Part shown: positions 46,489 to 57,401 of the stretch, one piece after another
Numbering within the stretch: position 1 is the first letter of the stretch
Layout: the number at the start of each line of letters is the position of its first letter
Position numbers and translations under genes: made by a program
The notes under the pieces: model-generated
Database searches by the model: none
Told to the model about the DNA's origin: nothing
Seen by the model: only the letters and a program-made list of their open reading frames with translations
Source: Eustoma russellianum
Taxonomy: Eukaryota; Streptophyta; Magnoliopsida; Gentianales; Gentianaceae
DNA: 64,000 nt
Direction: 5' to 3'
Assembly (NCBI GenBank): GCA_036186865.1
Contig: AP025054.1
Coordinates: 22,835,766-22,899,765 of the forward strand

Positions 46489-48276
46489 CTAATAAAAAAG
46501 GTACGGGTATAATCTTCTCATGCTTTCCTCCGTCTCCCACGTAGCTTCATCAATCGAATGGTGCTTCCACTGCACCTTAACCATAGGGATGGATTGTTTT
46601 CTTTGTGTCTTCTCTTTGCGATCCACGATCTTCTCCGGCTCTTCTTTATATGTCGCATCAGCTTCAACTTTCAAGGGTTGTTCCTCAATGACATTGCTAG
46701 GCTCATGCACGTATTGTCGAAGCTGAGATACGTGAAACACATCATGCAATTGAGACAATGATGGCTGTAGTGCTAGCCGGTAAGCGACTTCCCCAATCTT
46801 TTCAAGAATTTCGTATGGTCCGATAAACCTGGGGCTTAATTTCCCTTTGATACCAAATCTCTTAACTCCTTTTGATGGCGACACTTTCAAGAACACCTTT
46901 TCTCCGACTTGAAATTCCAATGGCCGCCGCTTCTCGTCTGCCCAAATCTTGCTTCTATCTTGGGCCGCTTGCAATCTTTGCTTGATGATCATTACTTTCT
47001 CTCGAGTCTGTTCTACTAGATCAGGTCCTGTGAGAACTTTATCTCCGATTTCATCCCAGTAAAGTGGAGAGTGGCACTTTCTTCCGTAGAGTGCTTCATA
47101 AGGAGCCATCCCAATAGATCGATGATAACTATTATTATAAGAGAACTCTACTAGTTTGAGACTTTTGTCGCAACTCCCTCTAAAGTCAAGCGTACAAGCT
47201 CGCAGCATGTCTTCCAACATTTGGATGGTTCTTTCCGATTGACCATCCGTCTGAGGGTGAAATGCAAAGCTCATTCGTATCTCGGTACCCATCGCTTTTT
47301 GAAAAGCGGTCCAAAATCGGGATGTAAAGCGTGGGTCGCGGTCACAAACAATGCTCATGGGTACTCCATCAAGGCTCACAATCTGATCAACATACATCGT
47401 AGCCAACTTCTCCATAGAGGCTTTGATGGTAATAGCCATGAAGTGAGCAGATTTTGTTAAACGATCGATGACCACCCAAATGGCATCATGTCCATTATTT
47501 GTCCTTGGCAGGTCAGTTACGAAGTCCATAGCAATGTGGTCCCACTTCCACTCAGGGACTTCAAGAGGCTGCAACAATCCAGCGGGTCTCTGATGTTCCG
47601 CTTTCACTTTCTGACAAACCAAGCACTTCTCTACGAATTCCGCGATTTGTCTCTTCATACCCTGCCACCAGTATTTTTGCTTTAAATCTTGGTACATTTT
47701 GTTGGCTCCGGGATGAATAGATAAATGAGAATTATGAGCTTCCCGAAGAACCTCATTCCTTATGTCATCGTCATTAGGTACACATAGTCGTCCTTTAAAC
47801 CACAAACTATCATCGCTTCTGATCTCAAAATCTTCAGATGGTTTCGTCTTCACTTTGTCCTTAATTTTCTTCAAGGCTTCATTTCTTTCTTGACCCTCCT
47901 TAATCTTGTCAATCAGTGAAGGAATTAATACCAACTTAGCGAGCACGCTATCAATGGAATCAACCACCTCGAGATCAAATTTTTCCATATCACGCTGCAA
48001 AGGTGGTTCACGCGGGTGGCTTGTCTTTTGACTCAAGGCGTCAGAAACTTTATTAGCTTTTCCCGGATGATACTGAATAGAGAGATCGTAATCCTTCATT
48101 AACTCTAGCCATCGACGTTGGCGCATATTTAATTCCTTCTGAGTGAAAAGGTGCTTAAGACTCTTGTGATCAGTGAAGATCTCGCACCTTTCACCGTACA
48201 AATAGTGTCTCCATATTTTTAAGGCAAATACTACAGCTGCAAGCTCGAGGTCATGTACTGGGTAAATCATCTCCAA
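46489..48276 (-). CDS. TE7 RNase H - integrase - chromodomain polyprotein fragment
   Basis: This is an open frame of 595 residues, 5'-truncated; the first Met is an accident of the junction. RNase H keeps the Glu-containing HDLELAAVV and [11 protein letters not shown]. The integrase zinc domain has [12 protein letters not shown] and CLVCQ. The catalytic core has MDF, CDRDPRF and QSE with 35 residues between the last Asp and Glu. A GPY block and a C-terminal chromodomain ([17 protein letters not shown]) follow. It is closely related to TE2 but from a different LTR family. The point where TE2 has its intron lies upstream of the truncation and cannot be compared. Confidence 0.93.
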   Translation of the reverse strand: MEMIYPVHDLELAAVVFALKIWRHYLYGERCEIFTDHKSLKHLFTQKELNMRQRRWLELMKDYDLSIQYHPGKANKVSDALSQKTSHPREPPLQRDMEKFDLEVVDSIDSVLAKLVLIPSLIDKIKEGQERNEALKKIKDKVKTKPSEDFEIRSDDSLWFKGRLCVPNDDDIRNEVLREAHNSHLSIHPGANKMYQDLKQKYWWQGMKRQIAEFVEKCLVCQKVKAEHQRPAGLLQPLEVPEWKWDHIAMDFVTDLPRTNNGHDAIWVVIDRLTKSAHFMAITIKASMEKLATMYVDQIVSLDGVPMSIVCDRDPRFTSRFWTAFQKAMGTEIRMSFAFHPQTDGQSERTIQMLEDMLRACTLDFRGSCDKSLKLVEFSYNNSYHRSIGMAPYEALYGRKCHSPLYWDEIGDKVLTGPDLVEQTREKVMIIKQRLQAAQDRSKIWADEKRRPLEFQVGEKVFLKVSPSKGVKRFGIKGKLSPRFIGPYEILEKIGEVAYRLALQPSLSQLHDVFHVSQLRQYVHEPSNVIEEQPLKVEADATYKEEPEKIVDRKEKTQRKQSIPMVKVQWKHHSIDEATWETEESMRRLYPYLFY

Positions 48277-49046
48277 TGATATTTTTGTACATGCATGTCA
48301 TTTCTTCTATACTCATATGTGATGGAAAAGAATATCATGAAAATAGTGAATGGTAGTCTTATGATGATTCAATATGCGTTACTCCTTTATGCATGCATAC
48401 TAAGATGCTAGTTTTGAACATTATCCATGTTAGCATTAACATTTTTCCTTGCTATAGGGGACGTCCATGACCCCTTTATAAGTCCATGAATTCATCACCA
48501 TTCTCATGATGTGTATTTTGATTATCATGGTCTTAGAAAGGAAAAATGACATAGAAAGCTCTATGTTTTTAGCCTCATATGTTGTATGTTATGTGTAAAA
48601 TGACCACCATCATAAGATGTTACCTACTATGTATTTGCATGCATTTAGTAGGATTATTTTGTGATTATGAACATGTATGTATGATATGACTTGTGCTTGT
48701 TATTATTTATTATGGTTGATATGCATTAGAATCATAATGAATATCAAGCTTTGTATTGATGATGAAGAATTCCATTTTAAACGCCCCCACTTTCAGTCAA
48801 GGGATTAAAAATAGGTAACTTTGATATACAAATTATTATTGGAATATATTTTTGTAATTATGACATGCAAACAAAAAGAAAAAGGGCCATAAGTGACACA
48901 ACTATATAATATGGAAGTTTAAATCTTAGGGCCACACTAATTTCGGCCCATTGGCCTTTTGAGTACTTAAACTAACAAGTTTCAATATAAATTAATTTCC
49001 ATGCAACCAATATTGATATAAACTATAATTGGCTAAGACAATTAAG
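48275..49046 (+). mobile_element. TE6 LTR 3, right part
   Basis: This resumes the TE6 LTR (words TACATGCATG, ACTCATATGTGATGG) after TE7 and runs parallel to 32989-33740 of LTR 1. It breaks off near 49037-49060 at GACAATT, a word also found at the start of the following copia-like LTR fragment. The remaining LTR part, with its hairpins and acidic exon, is lost. Confidence 0.8.
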
Positions 49047-50387
49047 GACAATGTGAGGACAATTACTACCACAAAATCGCCACCTTAAGAGACATGTGCT
49101 GAATTTTTTAGCATGTGTCTCTTTTGAATACTTTCCTTGTTTGGTGCACTTTTTAATGTCACCAATCTTGTGTGGCATATTTCTCACCAATTGAAATACC
49201 AATTAAGCTCCACCTAGGCTCCAATCAAAATGTAATAGGCGTGTAAAATGAGCTGGACATGTAATGAAATTTCATTTTAGTAAGCATTGTCAAATAATGC
49301 ACAATATTTACACATATATGGTAAATATATATCATCCCTATTTGGTATTTTCTAGAACACTTTAATATATCTTTAATGTGTAAAAAGTTTCTAGATACAT
49401 ATTACATCTATGCCTAACAAAGGTACCATGTGTGTATGTTCGTGGAAAACCGAATTTCGACTTTCGTCGATTACGCGATTTTTTTCCGATTAAATTCAAA
49501 CTTCTTGCACATGTAATATATATTATGTCAGACATAATATACATAAAATAAAGTGTATATTCAGCTCCAATTGCTTCATTAAAAATGCTCCATGTGCACT
49601 AATGAAGTTGAGTTTGAATTCTCCACAAATTCAGCATAAATTGTGGGTGATTTATGTGTGCCAACATGGAATGATTTAGTGGCTGATATTAACATGTGAG
49701 CCACAAAAGTTTTGGCTATTTTTGATGTATATGGCTGGCCATCTTTATATGGTCGGTACGTGACATGTCGGTGAAGTTTAGGTAGTCACCCGATACGACG
49801 ATTTTCGGTTTATGACCTTGTAACATGTCGTTATGATTTTGACATCACCATGACTTATATCATATTATATAAGACCTGAATATACTCATAAAGATGAGTT
49901 GTATATAGTGGTGTGACATCGACGTACGTTTATAATATATGTGACGTGTCGATGGTACGTCGGAATATATGTGTATTGTGTCTTTTTTAAAAAAATATGA
50001 ATATATATATATATATATATTATAATTATTAGACGTGTGAATGTAGTGGGAACAAGACTTTTCATTCTCAAATTTGTTGTCATAAAGTTTTCTCTAAATA
50101 TGTCTCCATTTAATGAACTAATTAGTTCATTAACTTAAGCACTTCACTTAATGAACTTGTTTAGTTCATTAATAGTGGCACCTGAAAATAGTACAAAGAC
50201 AACAAATGTTTGCCATATGATTAAAGCTTTAATGCTTCATGGCTTGTTAGTACGGCAACAATATATATAAGCATATGAGGCATGTATATCACATAAACGT
50301 GTCAGGTAATAATTTATTCATGCATTTCATAAACTCGTACCATTTAAATCATGCATTTGTAAATTATTCAAACACTTTTTCTCAACA
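49047..50387 (-). repeat. TE8 3' LTR, truncated
   Basis: This matches 28050-29395 of TE5. It contains an (AT)n run near 50000-50020, ACGT words near 49917-49960 and the TTAGTTCATT palindromes at 50109-50173. Confidence 0.75.
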
Positions 50388-50811
50388 ATCTCCCCTTTTT
50401 GATGATTTACAAAATAACGTTGGTTCATGATTTAAATGTGATCGCTCCCCTCCAATTATGTCGTCTTGCGCTCCCCCTTAAATCATGCTTCTCTCCCCCC
50501 TTAAATCATGCTTCTCTCCCTCTTAAATCATGCTTTTCTCTCCCCCTTTATTTTGTAAATGTCATCAAAAGTACAAGTAAAAATGCAAAGGAATAGTAGT
50601 TTATAGTATATCAAAAATCATGCAATTCAAGTGCATTCTTAAGGGTTATTGATTTAACCCTTTGCAAAAGTACCTTTTGGTACCCAAACTTGGGTGACCT
50701 TCCTTGGTCTTACAAAAGGTGAGAAAGAGATGAAGAAGCTATATAATAGACATTAGGTGCAAATCCGTTTGGCTATAAGCCGAGAATGCCATCATGCTCA
50801 TGCTAAGATTT

Positions 50812-51588
50812 TCATTTTTGATATGCATTTGTGTTAGTGTGCAAAGTGCTTGATCTAGAGGCATTAGTATGATATGAATGTCGCATATGTATCAATGGCT
50901 TTCTTCCATATCTATATGGTACATGATTATACTTTGCACGTGATGAAAAAGTAGTATGATGAGATATAATGTGTGGTGTACTAGAAGTCTTTCTACGTTG
51001 TACACTTGCCTTGAACGCATCAGGTTTCTTAGATGAGGATAAAATAAATTTGGTTGACTTATTTTGTGTTTCATTTTCCTCAATGTATCCTAATCTTGTT
51101 TTGTCACTTTCATGCTTTTGTGAGAAAATGAGACGATCTAGCATGCTCGTACCCGAATCAATTTGTTTTACGGTCTTTTCTAAATCCGCATTTCTTGATT
51201 TCATATTTGAAATCTCGGCTTTCATCTCAGTGTTCTCGAATTTTAAGGAAATCTCAGATTTTAATGAATTTATCATGCAAGACGACTCTTCTCTTGAATC
51301 GTTTAATTGAGATACAATATTTGTGTTAGAGGATTCTAACAATTTCTTGTCTTCAATTAAGCGTTTCTTTTCTTTTGTAAGTCTTAGTAAACTTATGTAA
51401 TTTAAGACATTGAACATACAAATTATGATACGATGGTTCAAAATCAGAATCAGAATCGGAATTACCTCATTATCAAAAGATGGAGGCCTTTGGCTTGATA
51501 TACCTTCTTGTTTGGTTTTCTGGCTAGTGGATGCTATCTCACAAAGATTGTTATATCTTCTAGTCGTGAACCTGCGGTCTAATACCAC
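50812..51588 (-). CDS. TE8 gag-like coiled-coil protein (partial)
   Basis: This is an open frame of 258 residues. The first about 75 residues are compositionally mixed and start within the primer-binding site, so the true start is unclear. Residues about 70-140 form a strong coiled coil (LTKEKKRLIEDKKLLESSN, SLKSEISLKFENTEMKAE). A GTSMLDRLIFSQKHESD block and a Lys/Ser/His-rich tail follow. This is the C-terminal gag layout of copia-type elements, with the N-terminal capsid part and a clear zinc knuckle missing. Confidence 0.6.
   Translation of the reverse strand: MVLDRRFTTRRYNNLCEIASTSQKTKQEGISSQRPPSFDNEVIPILILILNHRIIICMFNVLNYISLLRLTKEKKRLIEDKKLLESSNTNIVSQLNDSREESSCMINSLKSEISLKFENTEMKAEISNMKSRNADLEKTVKQIDSGTSMLDRLIFSQKHESDKTRLGYIEENETQNKSTKFILSSSKKPDAFKASVQRRKTSSTPHIISHHTTFSSRAKYNHVPYRYGRKPLIHMRHSYHTNASRSSTLHTNTNAYQK
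51574..51587 (-). promoter_or_regulatory. TE8 primer-binding-like site
   Basis: The minus strand reads TGGTATTAGACCGC two bases after the LTR CA (51590). It resembles the Met-tRNA complement with substitutions. Confidence 0.6.
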
Positions 51589-51589
51589 T

Positions 51590-53024
51590 TGTAGAACCTA
51601 TATAGAACCACTAGAATGAGTGGGTTGAATAGTAAGTGTGGAAAATTTGGTTTCTAAAAGTTTTTGACCCAAACTACCCACATCTAAAAATAGATTCTGT
51701 TTTCAGACCCGGATTTAATTAACTAAATAATTAAGTTGTAGACCTCTAAAAGTCGTGAAATTTGGTGATAAAGTACTTTCAGATGTTACATATGTGTCAT
51801 AAAAATTTCAGATCAAAATTCAAAGTATAAGACTTTGAAAAAATGTTTTTGCACAGATGGCGTCAATCTCTCAGAAACTGTGACACGAAATGAAAAATTT
51901 ATTCCTATTAATTTACAACTCCAAATGATCTGAAAATTTTATGATATGACCTTTAGGTTATGTACTTGAAAGGGTTGAAACAGTTTTTCAAAATTGTTTT
52001 GGAAAGTATGTCAAATACGTTGAGGTTCTCAACCTTTACAAGTCCGAGAATCAGATTGCACTAGTCTCAGAACTATTAACGTTTGACTGACTTATACTTA
52101 TCCAGTGAAACTTGTGCCAAATAAAAAGTAGGACATGTGGATATGTTTAAGAAAAATTTTATGATTTTTGAAAATCTTTTCCTATTTTTACCGTTGCAAT
52201 GAAAACGATACAGAAAACTGAAAACTGAAAGTAAAGTGCTGAAAAGTAAGAACATCAGGAATTTTATACTAGTTTTGTTAAAACAACCTACTCCAGTCTT
52301 CGAAGATACCTTCCTCGGTTATCAATAAACAACAAAAACACCTTACCACAAGGGTGACTGGAGTTTAACACTAACTCCACCCTTTTACAACCAAAACAAA
52401 CAAGCAAATCAATCACGAACACCACCACCGATTGAATGAAGGTTTGATTTTGTCATCCGATACGAAAATTTTCGATTTATAGCTTTGTAACGTGTCGTTA
52501 TAATTTTGTCATCACCATGACTTATATCATGTGATATAAAACCTGAATATACTCATAAATATGAGGTGTATATAGTGGTGTGACGTAGACGTACGTTTGT
52601 AATATATGTAACGTGTTCGTAGTACGTCAGAATATATGTGTATTATGCCTTTTTAAAAAAATCTGAATATATATATAATATATATATGTAGGCGTGTGTA
52701 TTGAGGGGGTAAGGGGACTTTCCATCAAGATTTCTCCAAATATGTCTTCATTAAATTAGTTAGTTCATTAACTTAAGTACTTCACTTAATGAACTAGTTT
52801 AGTTCATCAACTGTGGCACCTGAAAATAGTTCAAAGACAACAAATGTTTGTCGTATGATGTAAGCTTTAACGTTTCATGGCTTGTTAGTACGGTAACAGT
52901 ATATATAAAACATATGAAGCATGTACATCACATAAACGTGCCAAATAATAATTTTGTCATGCATTTCGTAAACTCGTACTATTTAAATCATGCATTTGTA
53001 AATCATTCAAACATTTTTTCTCAA
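51590..53024 (-). repeat. TE8 5' LTR with internal deletion
   Basis: Compared with TE5, the segment equivalent to about 27570-28780 is missing at about 52448. The remaining ends match. It carries the palindrome pair at 52749-52812 and ACGT words near 52580. The junction with the next fragment at 53024 shows no duplication. Confidence 0.7.
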
Positions 53025-53526
53025 AACAAACTTCTTGCACGTGTAATATATATTATGTCACACATAATATACATAAAATAAAGTGTATATTTAGTTCCAA
53101 TAGCTTAATTAAAAATGCCTCATGTGCACTAATGAAGTTGAGTTTGAATTCTCCATAAATTTAGCATAAATTGTGGGTGATTTGTGTGTGCCAACATGGA
53201 ATGATTTAATTGCTAATACTAACATATGAGCCACGAAATTTTTGGCTGCTTTTAATGTATATGGGCTGGCCATTTTTATATGGCAAGTACGTGACATGTC
53301 GGTGAAGTTTCGGTAGTCACCTGATACCACAATTTTCGGTTTATGACTTTATAACATGTCGCTATAATTTTGACATCACCATGGCTTATATCATATGGTA
53401 TAAGACCTGAATATACTTATAAATATTGTTTGTATATAGTGGTGTGACGTCGACGTACGTTTATAATATATGTGACGTGTCTGTGGTACGTTGGAATATA
53501 TGTGTATTGTGCCTTTAAAAAAAATA

Positions 53527-53564
<38 letters not shown>

Positions 53565-53815
53565 TTATATTATATATTAGACATTGAATGTAGTGGGAAG
53601 AAGACTTTCCATTCTGAAATTTTTTGCCATAAAGCTTTCTCCAAATATGTCTCCATTTAATGAACTAGTTAGTTCATTAACTTAAACACTCCACTTAATA
53701 AACTAGTTTAGTTCATTAATTGTTGCACCTGAAAATAGTACAAAGACAACAAATGTTTGCCATTTGATGTAAGCTTTAACTCCTCATGGCTTGTTAGTAC
53801 GGCAGCAATATATAT
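53025..53815 (-). repeat. TE9 copia-like LTR fragment, left part
   Basis: This matches about 28490-29280 of the TE5 LTR: CAAACTTCTTGCAC at the start, an (AT)n run near 53530, the TGACGTCGACGTACG cluster near 53446 and palindromes 53656-53720. It continues at 56510 after an inserted LTR. Confidence 0.75.
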
Positions 53816-56509
53816 TCTAGGACCTGTACAGCACCACTAGAAGGGGGGAGGGGTTGAATAGTGGGTGGGAAAATTTGGTTTTTAAAAACATTTTAACCAA
53901 AAACCTCACTTCTGAAAACAGTTTCTGTTTTCAGATTCTGATTCGAAATGATTTAAATACCTAGTTACAGACCTCCAAAAATTATAATATTTGGTGAGAA
54001 TCTAGTCTTAGATGTTTTGAGTATCTCATGAAAACTTCAAATTAAAATTCAACTCCTAACTCTTTGAAACTACGTTTTTGGTCAGATTGCGAAAATCTAT
54101 CAGAAACAGTACTCCGATTCGAAAATTTTATTCCGATTAATTGGTGGCTCCAAATGATCTGAAAATTTAATGAAAAGACCCTCAATATACGTATTTCAGT
54201 GGGTTGAAACAGTTTTATAAATTGTTTTTAGAAAGTATATCAATCACGTTGATGTTCTCAAACTTTACAATTCTGAATATCAGATTGCACTATTCTCAGA
54301 ACTATTCAAGTTTGATTGGCTTATACTTATCCAAATGAGTTGAAACTTATGCCAAATGAAAACTAAGAGGTGGTGGCTAGGTTTCTGAAAGGTTTTGTAG
54401 TTTTTGAAAAACGTTTACTATTTTTTTAGTCGCAACGAAATTGATGTAAAATGCTAGAAACTGAAAGTAAAGTGCTGAAAATAAGAACACCAAGAATTTT
54501 GTACTGTTTCGGTTAAAACAACCTACTCAAGTCTTCGAGGACAGCTTCCTTGGTTATCACTAAACACCAAAAACACCTTAACACAAGGCTACTAAAGTTA
54601 TACACCAATTCCACCCTTTTACAACCAATACAATCAAAACAACCAAACAAATCGATCACAGACACCACCACCAATCGAATAAAAGTTTGATCACACCTTG
54701 ATCAAACTTTTACAACAATGAATGAGTGTGGGTGGTATATTCAAAGCCTATGCAATATTTTGAATATGTGAACAATAGGCTTGACAGAATAAGAAGAAAG
54801 AAAGAAAAGAAGAAGAAGAAAGTAGTAGAGCTTCTTGATCTTTAGAGAATGACAGTTGTGTTATTGGCCTTGTTTGCACTATTCTCTTCTTTTTAACCAT
54901 GTGCGGCCACCCCTAGGGCCTTCTTCCTTTTTTGAGAATTCTCTGTAATGCCCTTGGAGGATTGTCTTGTGTAGATATGACACCATCTTGCTCACTTGGG
55001 ACAACATGATTAGATGGATGACTTGGCTTTGCTTACTTGGCACTCTATAATTGGTAAATTGGTCCAATCTTGTCACCATTTAGTGGCTGTAAAATCTGAG
55101 AATAAAATAAAAACATGTGCCAAAAAGAATTTAAAATGTTTTCAGATAATCAACAATTGATTCCTTCAATTTCGGGAAGCAAATTCGCCACCATCAAGAC
55201 CAAGAATTTGGCCAGCACTTATTGTCGCATGCTGAATTTTCAGCATCTGTTATATTTGCCAAATGTTTGAATTATTACCTTGTGTAGCTCCCTCCTTTAT
55301 GTCACTAACCTTGTGTGGCATATTCTCCACCAATCAAGATGCCAAATAAGCTCCAATATTGGTGAGAATGGCGTGTAACTTGTCTCCAACATGTGCTGAA
55401 TTTCATTTTGATAAACTTTGCAAAATAATGCACAATAATTACACACATATGATAAATTGTAATAAGCCCTTATTTGAATATTCTATTACACTTTAGCATA
55501 TCTTGAATATGTAAAAAGTGTATAGATACATATTACATGTCATGCAAAAAACGTTCCATGTGTTATGTTCATAGAAAACCGAATTTTCGACTTTCGTCGA
55601 TTACGCGATTTTTCTCCGATTAAATTCAAACTTTTTGCACATGTTATATATTTTATGTCACACATAATATACATAAAATAAATTAAATATTCATCTATAA
55701 TGTCTGAACTAAAGTGGTGCCCCATATGCTTAAAAAGATGAATTTGGAATCTCCACAATTTGTCCTTAATTGTGGGTGATTTGTGTGTGCCAACATGGAA
55801 TGATTTCATGGATAAATTCAACATGTGAGCCACGAAATTTGTCTATTTTTAAAGTATATGGGATGTCCATCTTTATATGGCAAGTACGTGACACGTTAGC
55901 GAAGTTTCGATAGTCACCCGATACGATAATTTTCAGTTTATAACCTTGTAACGTGTCGTTATAATTTTGCATCACCATGACTTATATCATATGATATAAG
56001 ACCTAAATATACTCATAAATATGAGGTTTATATAGTGGTGTGACGTTGACGTACGTTTGTAACATATGTAACGTGTCGGTAGTACGTCGAAATATATGTG
56101 TATTGTGCCTTTTTAGCAAAAATATAAACATATATAAGGTATGTATAAATGGCGTTTTTAATAGGTGAATAAGAAGATTTTCCATTCTTCAATTTTTTTA
56201 CCATCATGCCTTCTCCAAATATATCTCCATTTAATGAACTAGTTAGTTCATTAACTTAAGTATTCACTTAATGAACTAGTTTAGTTTATTAATTGTGGCA
56301 CCTGAAAATAGTTCAAATACAACAAATGTTTGCCATTTGATGTAAGCTTTCACGCTTCATGGCTTGTTAGTACAGCAACAATATATATAACACATATAAG
56401 GCATGTATATCACAAAAACGTGTCAAGTAATAACTTTTGTCATGCATCTCTTAAACACGTGGTATTTAAATCATGTATTTGTGAATCACTCAAACTCTTT
56501 TTCTCAACA
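53816..56509 (-). mobile_element. Solo copia-like LTR inside TE9
   Basis: This is a complete LTR of 2,694 bp of the same family as TE5, inserted into another member. The flanks are TATAT (53811-53815) and TAGAT (56510-56514), a duplication with one mismatch. It contains palindromes 56231-56293 and an ACGT cluster near 56040. Confidence 0.75.
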
Positions 56510-56633
56510 TAGATAAACATGTGAGGCATGTATATTACAAAAACGTGTCAAGTAATAATTTATTTATGCATTTTGTAAACTCGTACCATTTAAATCATGC
56601 ATTTGTAAATCATTCAAACATCGTTTCTCAACA
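56510..56633 (-). repeat. TE9 copia-like LTR fragment, right part
   Basis: This resumes the interrupted LTR (words CATGTGAGGCATG, CGTGTCAAGTAATAATTT) and ends TTTCTCAACA, the LTR terminus on the minus strand. Confidence 0.75.
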
Positions 56634-57401
56634 ATTATCATGGTATAGAAAATATGGATAATTATGCATGGCATATTGCAAAAATTCATTGGATTTTGAT
56701 ATAGAACCTTGCATCTTGTATTGTTTGCGAAATCATAATACCCACGCGGATGGGATATAAATATGGATATGGATATGGACTGGTCACTGACCAGATATTG
56801 ATAGAGATATGGACTGGTCACTGACCAGATGTGGATATGGATATGGACTTGTCCCCGACTAGATATAGACATTGACATGCATTGCATTTTGATAACCCTT
56901 ATATCATTATTGAAGTAGCATGCAATGGATCGTGGAATATTTCATGATATGGAATGGATTTGTGTGGAAGAGTTTATTTTATAGACATGGATCATCACAG
57001 ACACTTTATGGATAGTGACTATCATAGAAATGCATTATGGACATGGATTGGAATTGCATAATTTCCTGGTTCATCATGGAACATTATATGAAATGGATTA
57101 TTATGGAATATTGATTAGACATATATTGTCATGGAATATTATATGGAATGGGTTAGCATGGAACATTACATAGAATGGACTAGCGTGGAACATGATATGA
57201 ATAGATATGATCACAGAACATTATATAGATATGGAATATTGTTAAAACTATATGGATATGGATTTAAATTGGATTCCTAAATTATTTGGGAACATCATGG
57301 ATATGGTTTTATTTACGATAAATGTGTGAAAGTCTATTTGTGAAATGGGAATGGATAGTTATGTTCTTTCTTTTTGTATTATTATTATTATTTTGTTGGA
57401 C
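56634..57401 (+). mobile_element. TE10 5' LTR, left part
   Basis: This is part of a Ty3-type LTR rich in TATGGATATGG words. It contains three CTGGTC-ACT-GACCAG-type hairpins. It is interrupted at 57402 by the copia-like LTR TE11 and resumes at 59971. The LTR start is not present in the window. Confidence 0.6.
56780..56862 (+). repeat. Hairpin repeat array in TE10 LTR
   Basis: Two perfect CTGGTC-ACT-GACCAG hairpins (56780-56794, 56814-56828) and one with a mismatch, CTTGTC-CCC-GACTAG (56848-56862), are spaced 34 bases apart within GGATATGGA-type repeats. Confidence 0.7.

Larger units (their letters stand above)
42432..48274 (-). mobile_element. TE7: truncated chromovirus inserted in TE6 LTR 3
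   Basis: On the minus strand this is the 3' half of pol (48276-46489), pre-PPT hairpin, polypurine tract 46456-46445 and a 4,013-bp 3' LTR 46444-42432. The 5' LTR, gag, protease and RT are missing. At the truncated end, AATCATCTCC (about 48265-48274) is shared with the TE6 LTR at the corresponding place (about 32979-32988). About 35 bp of TE6 LTR flank is also lost, so a deletion between short matches is likely. Confidence 0.85.
49047..53024 (-). mobile_element. TE8: copia-like gag-only element
   Basis: On the minus strand this is a 5' LTR (53024-51590, with an internal deletion of about 1.2 kb near 52448), primer-binding-like TGGTATTAGACCGC (51587-51574), an internal region of only about 1.2 kb with one gag-type frame, polypurine tract 50400-50388 and a 3' LTR (50387-49047, truncated). 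There is no pol. TE5 has the same gag-then-PPT layout, so the deleted form probably moved as such. Confidence 0.75.

Noticed and set aside
50461..50560. Repeated CTCTCCCCCTTAAATCATGCTT words as a separate satellite
   Set aside because: They are a small local duplication beside the polypurine tract, present in both TE5 and TE8, and too short to call a satellite.
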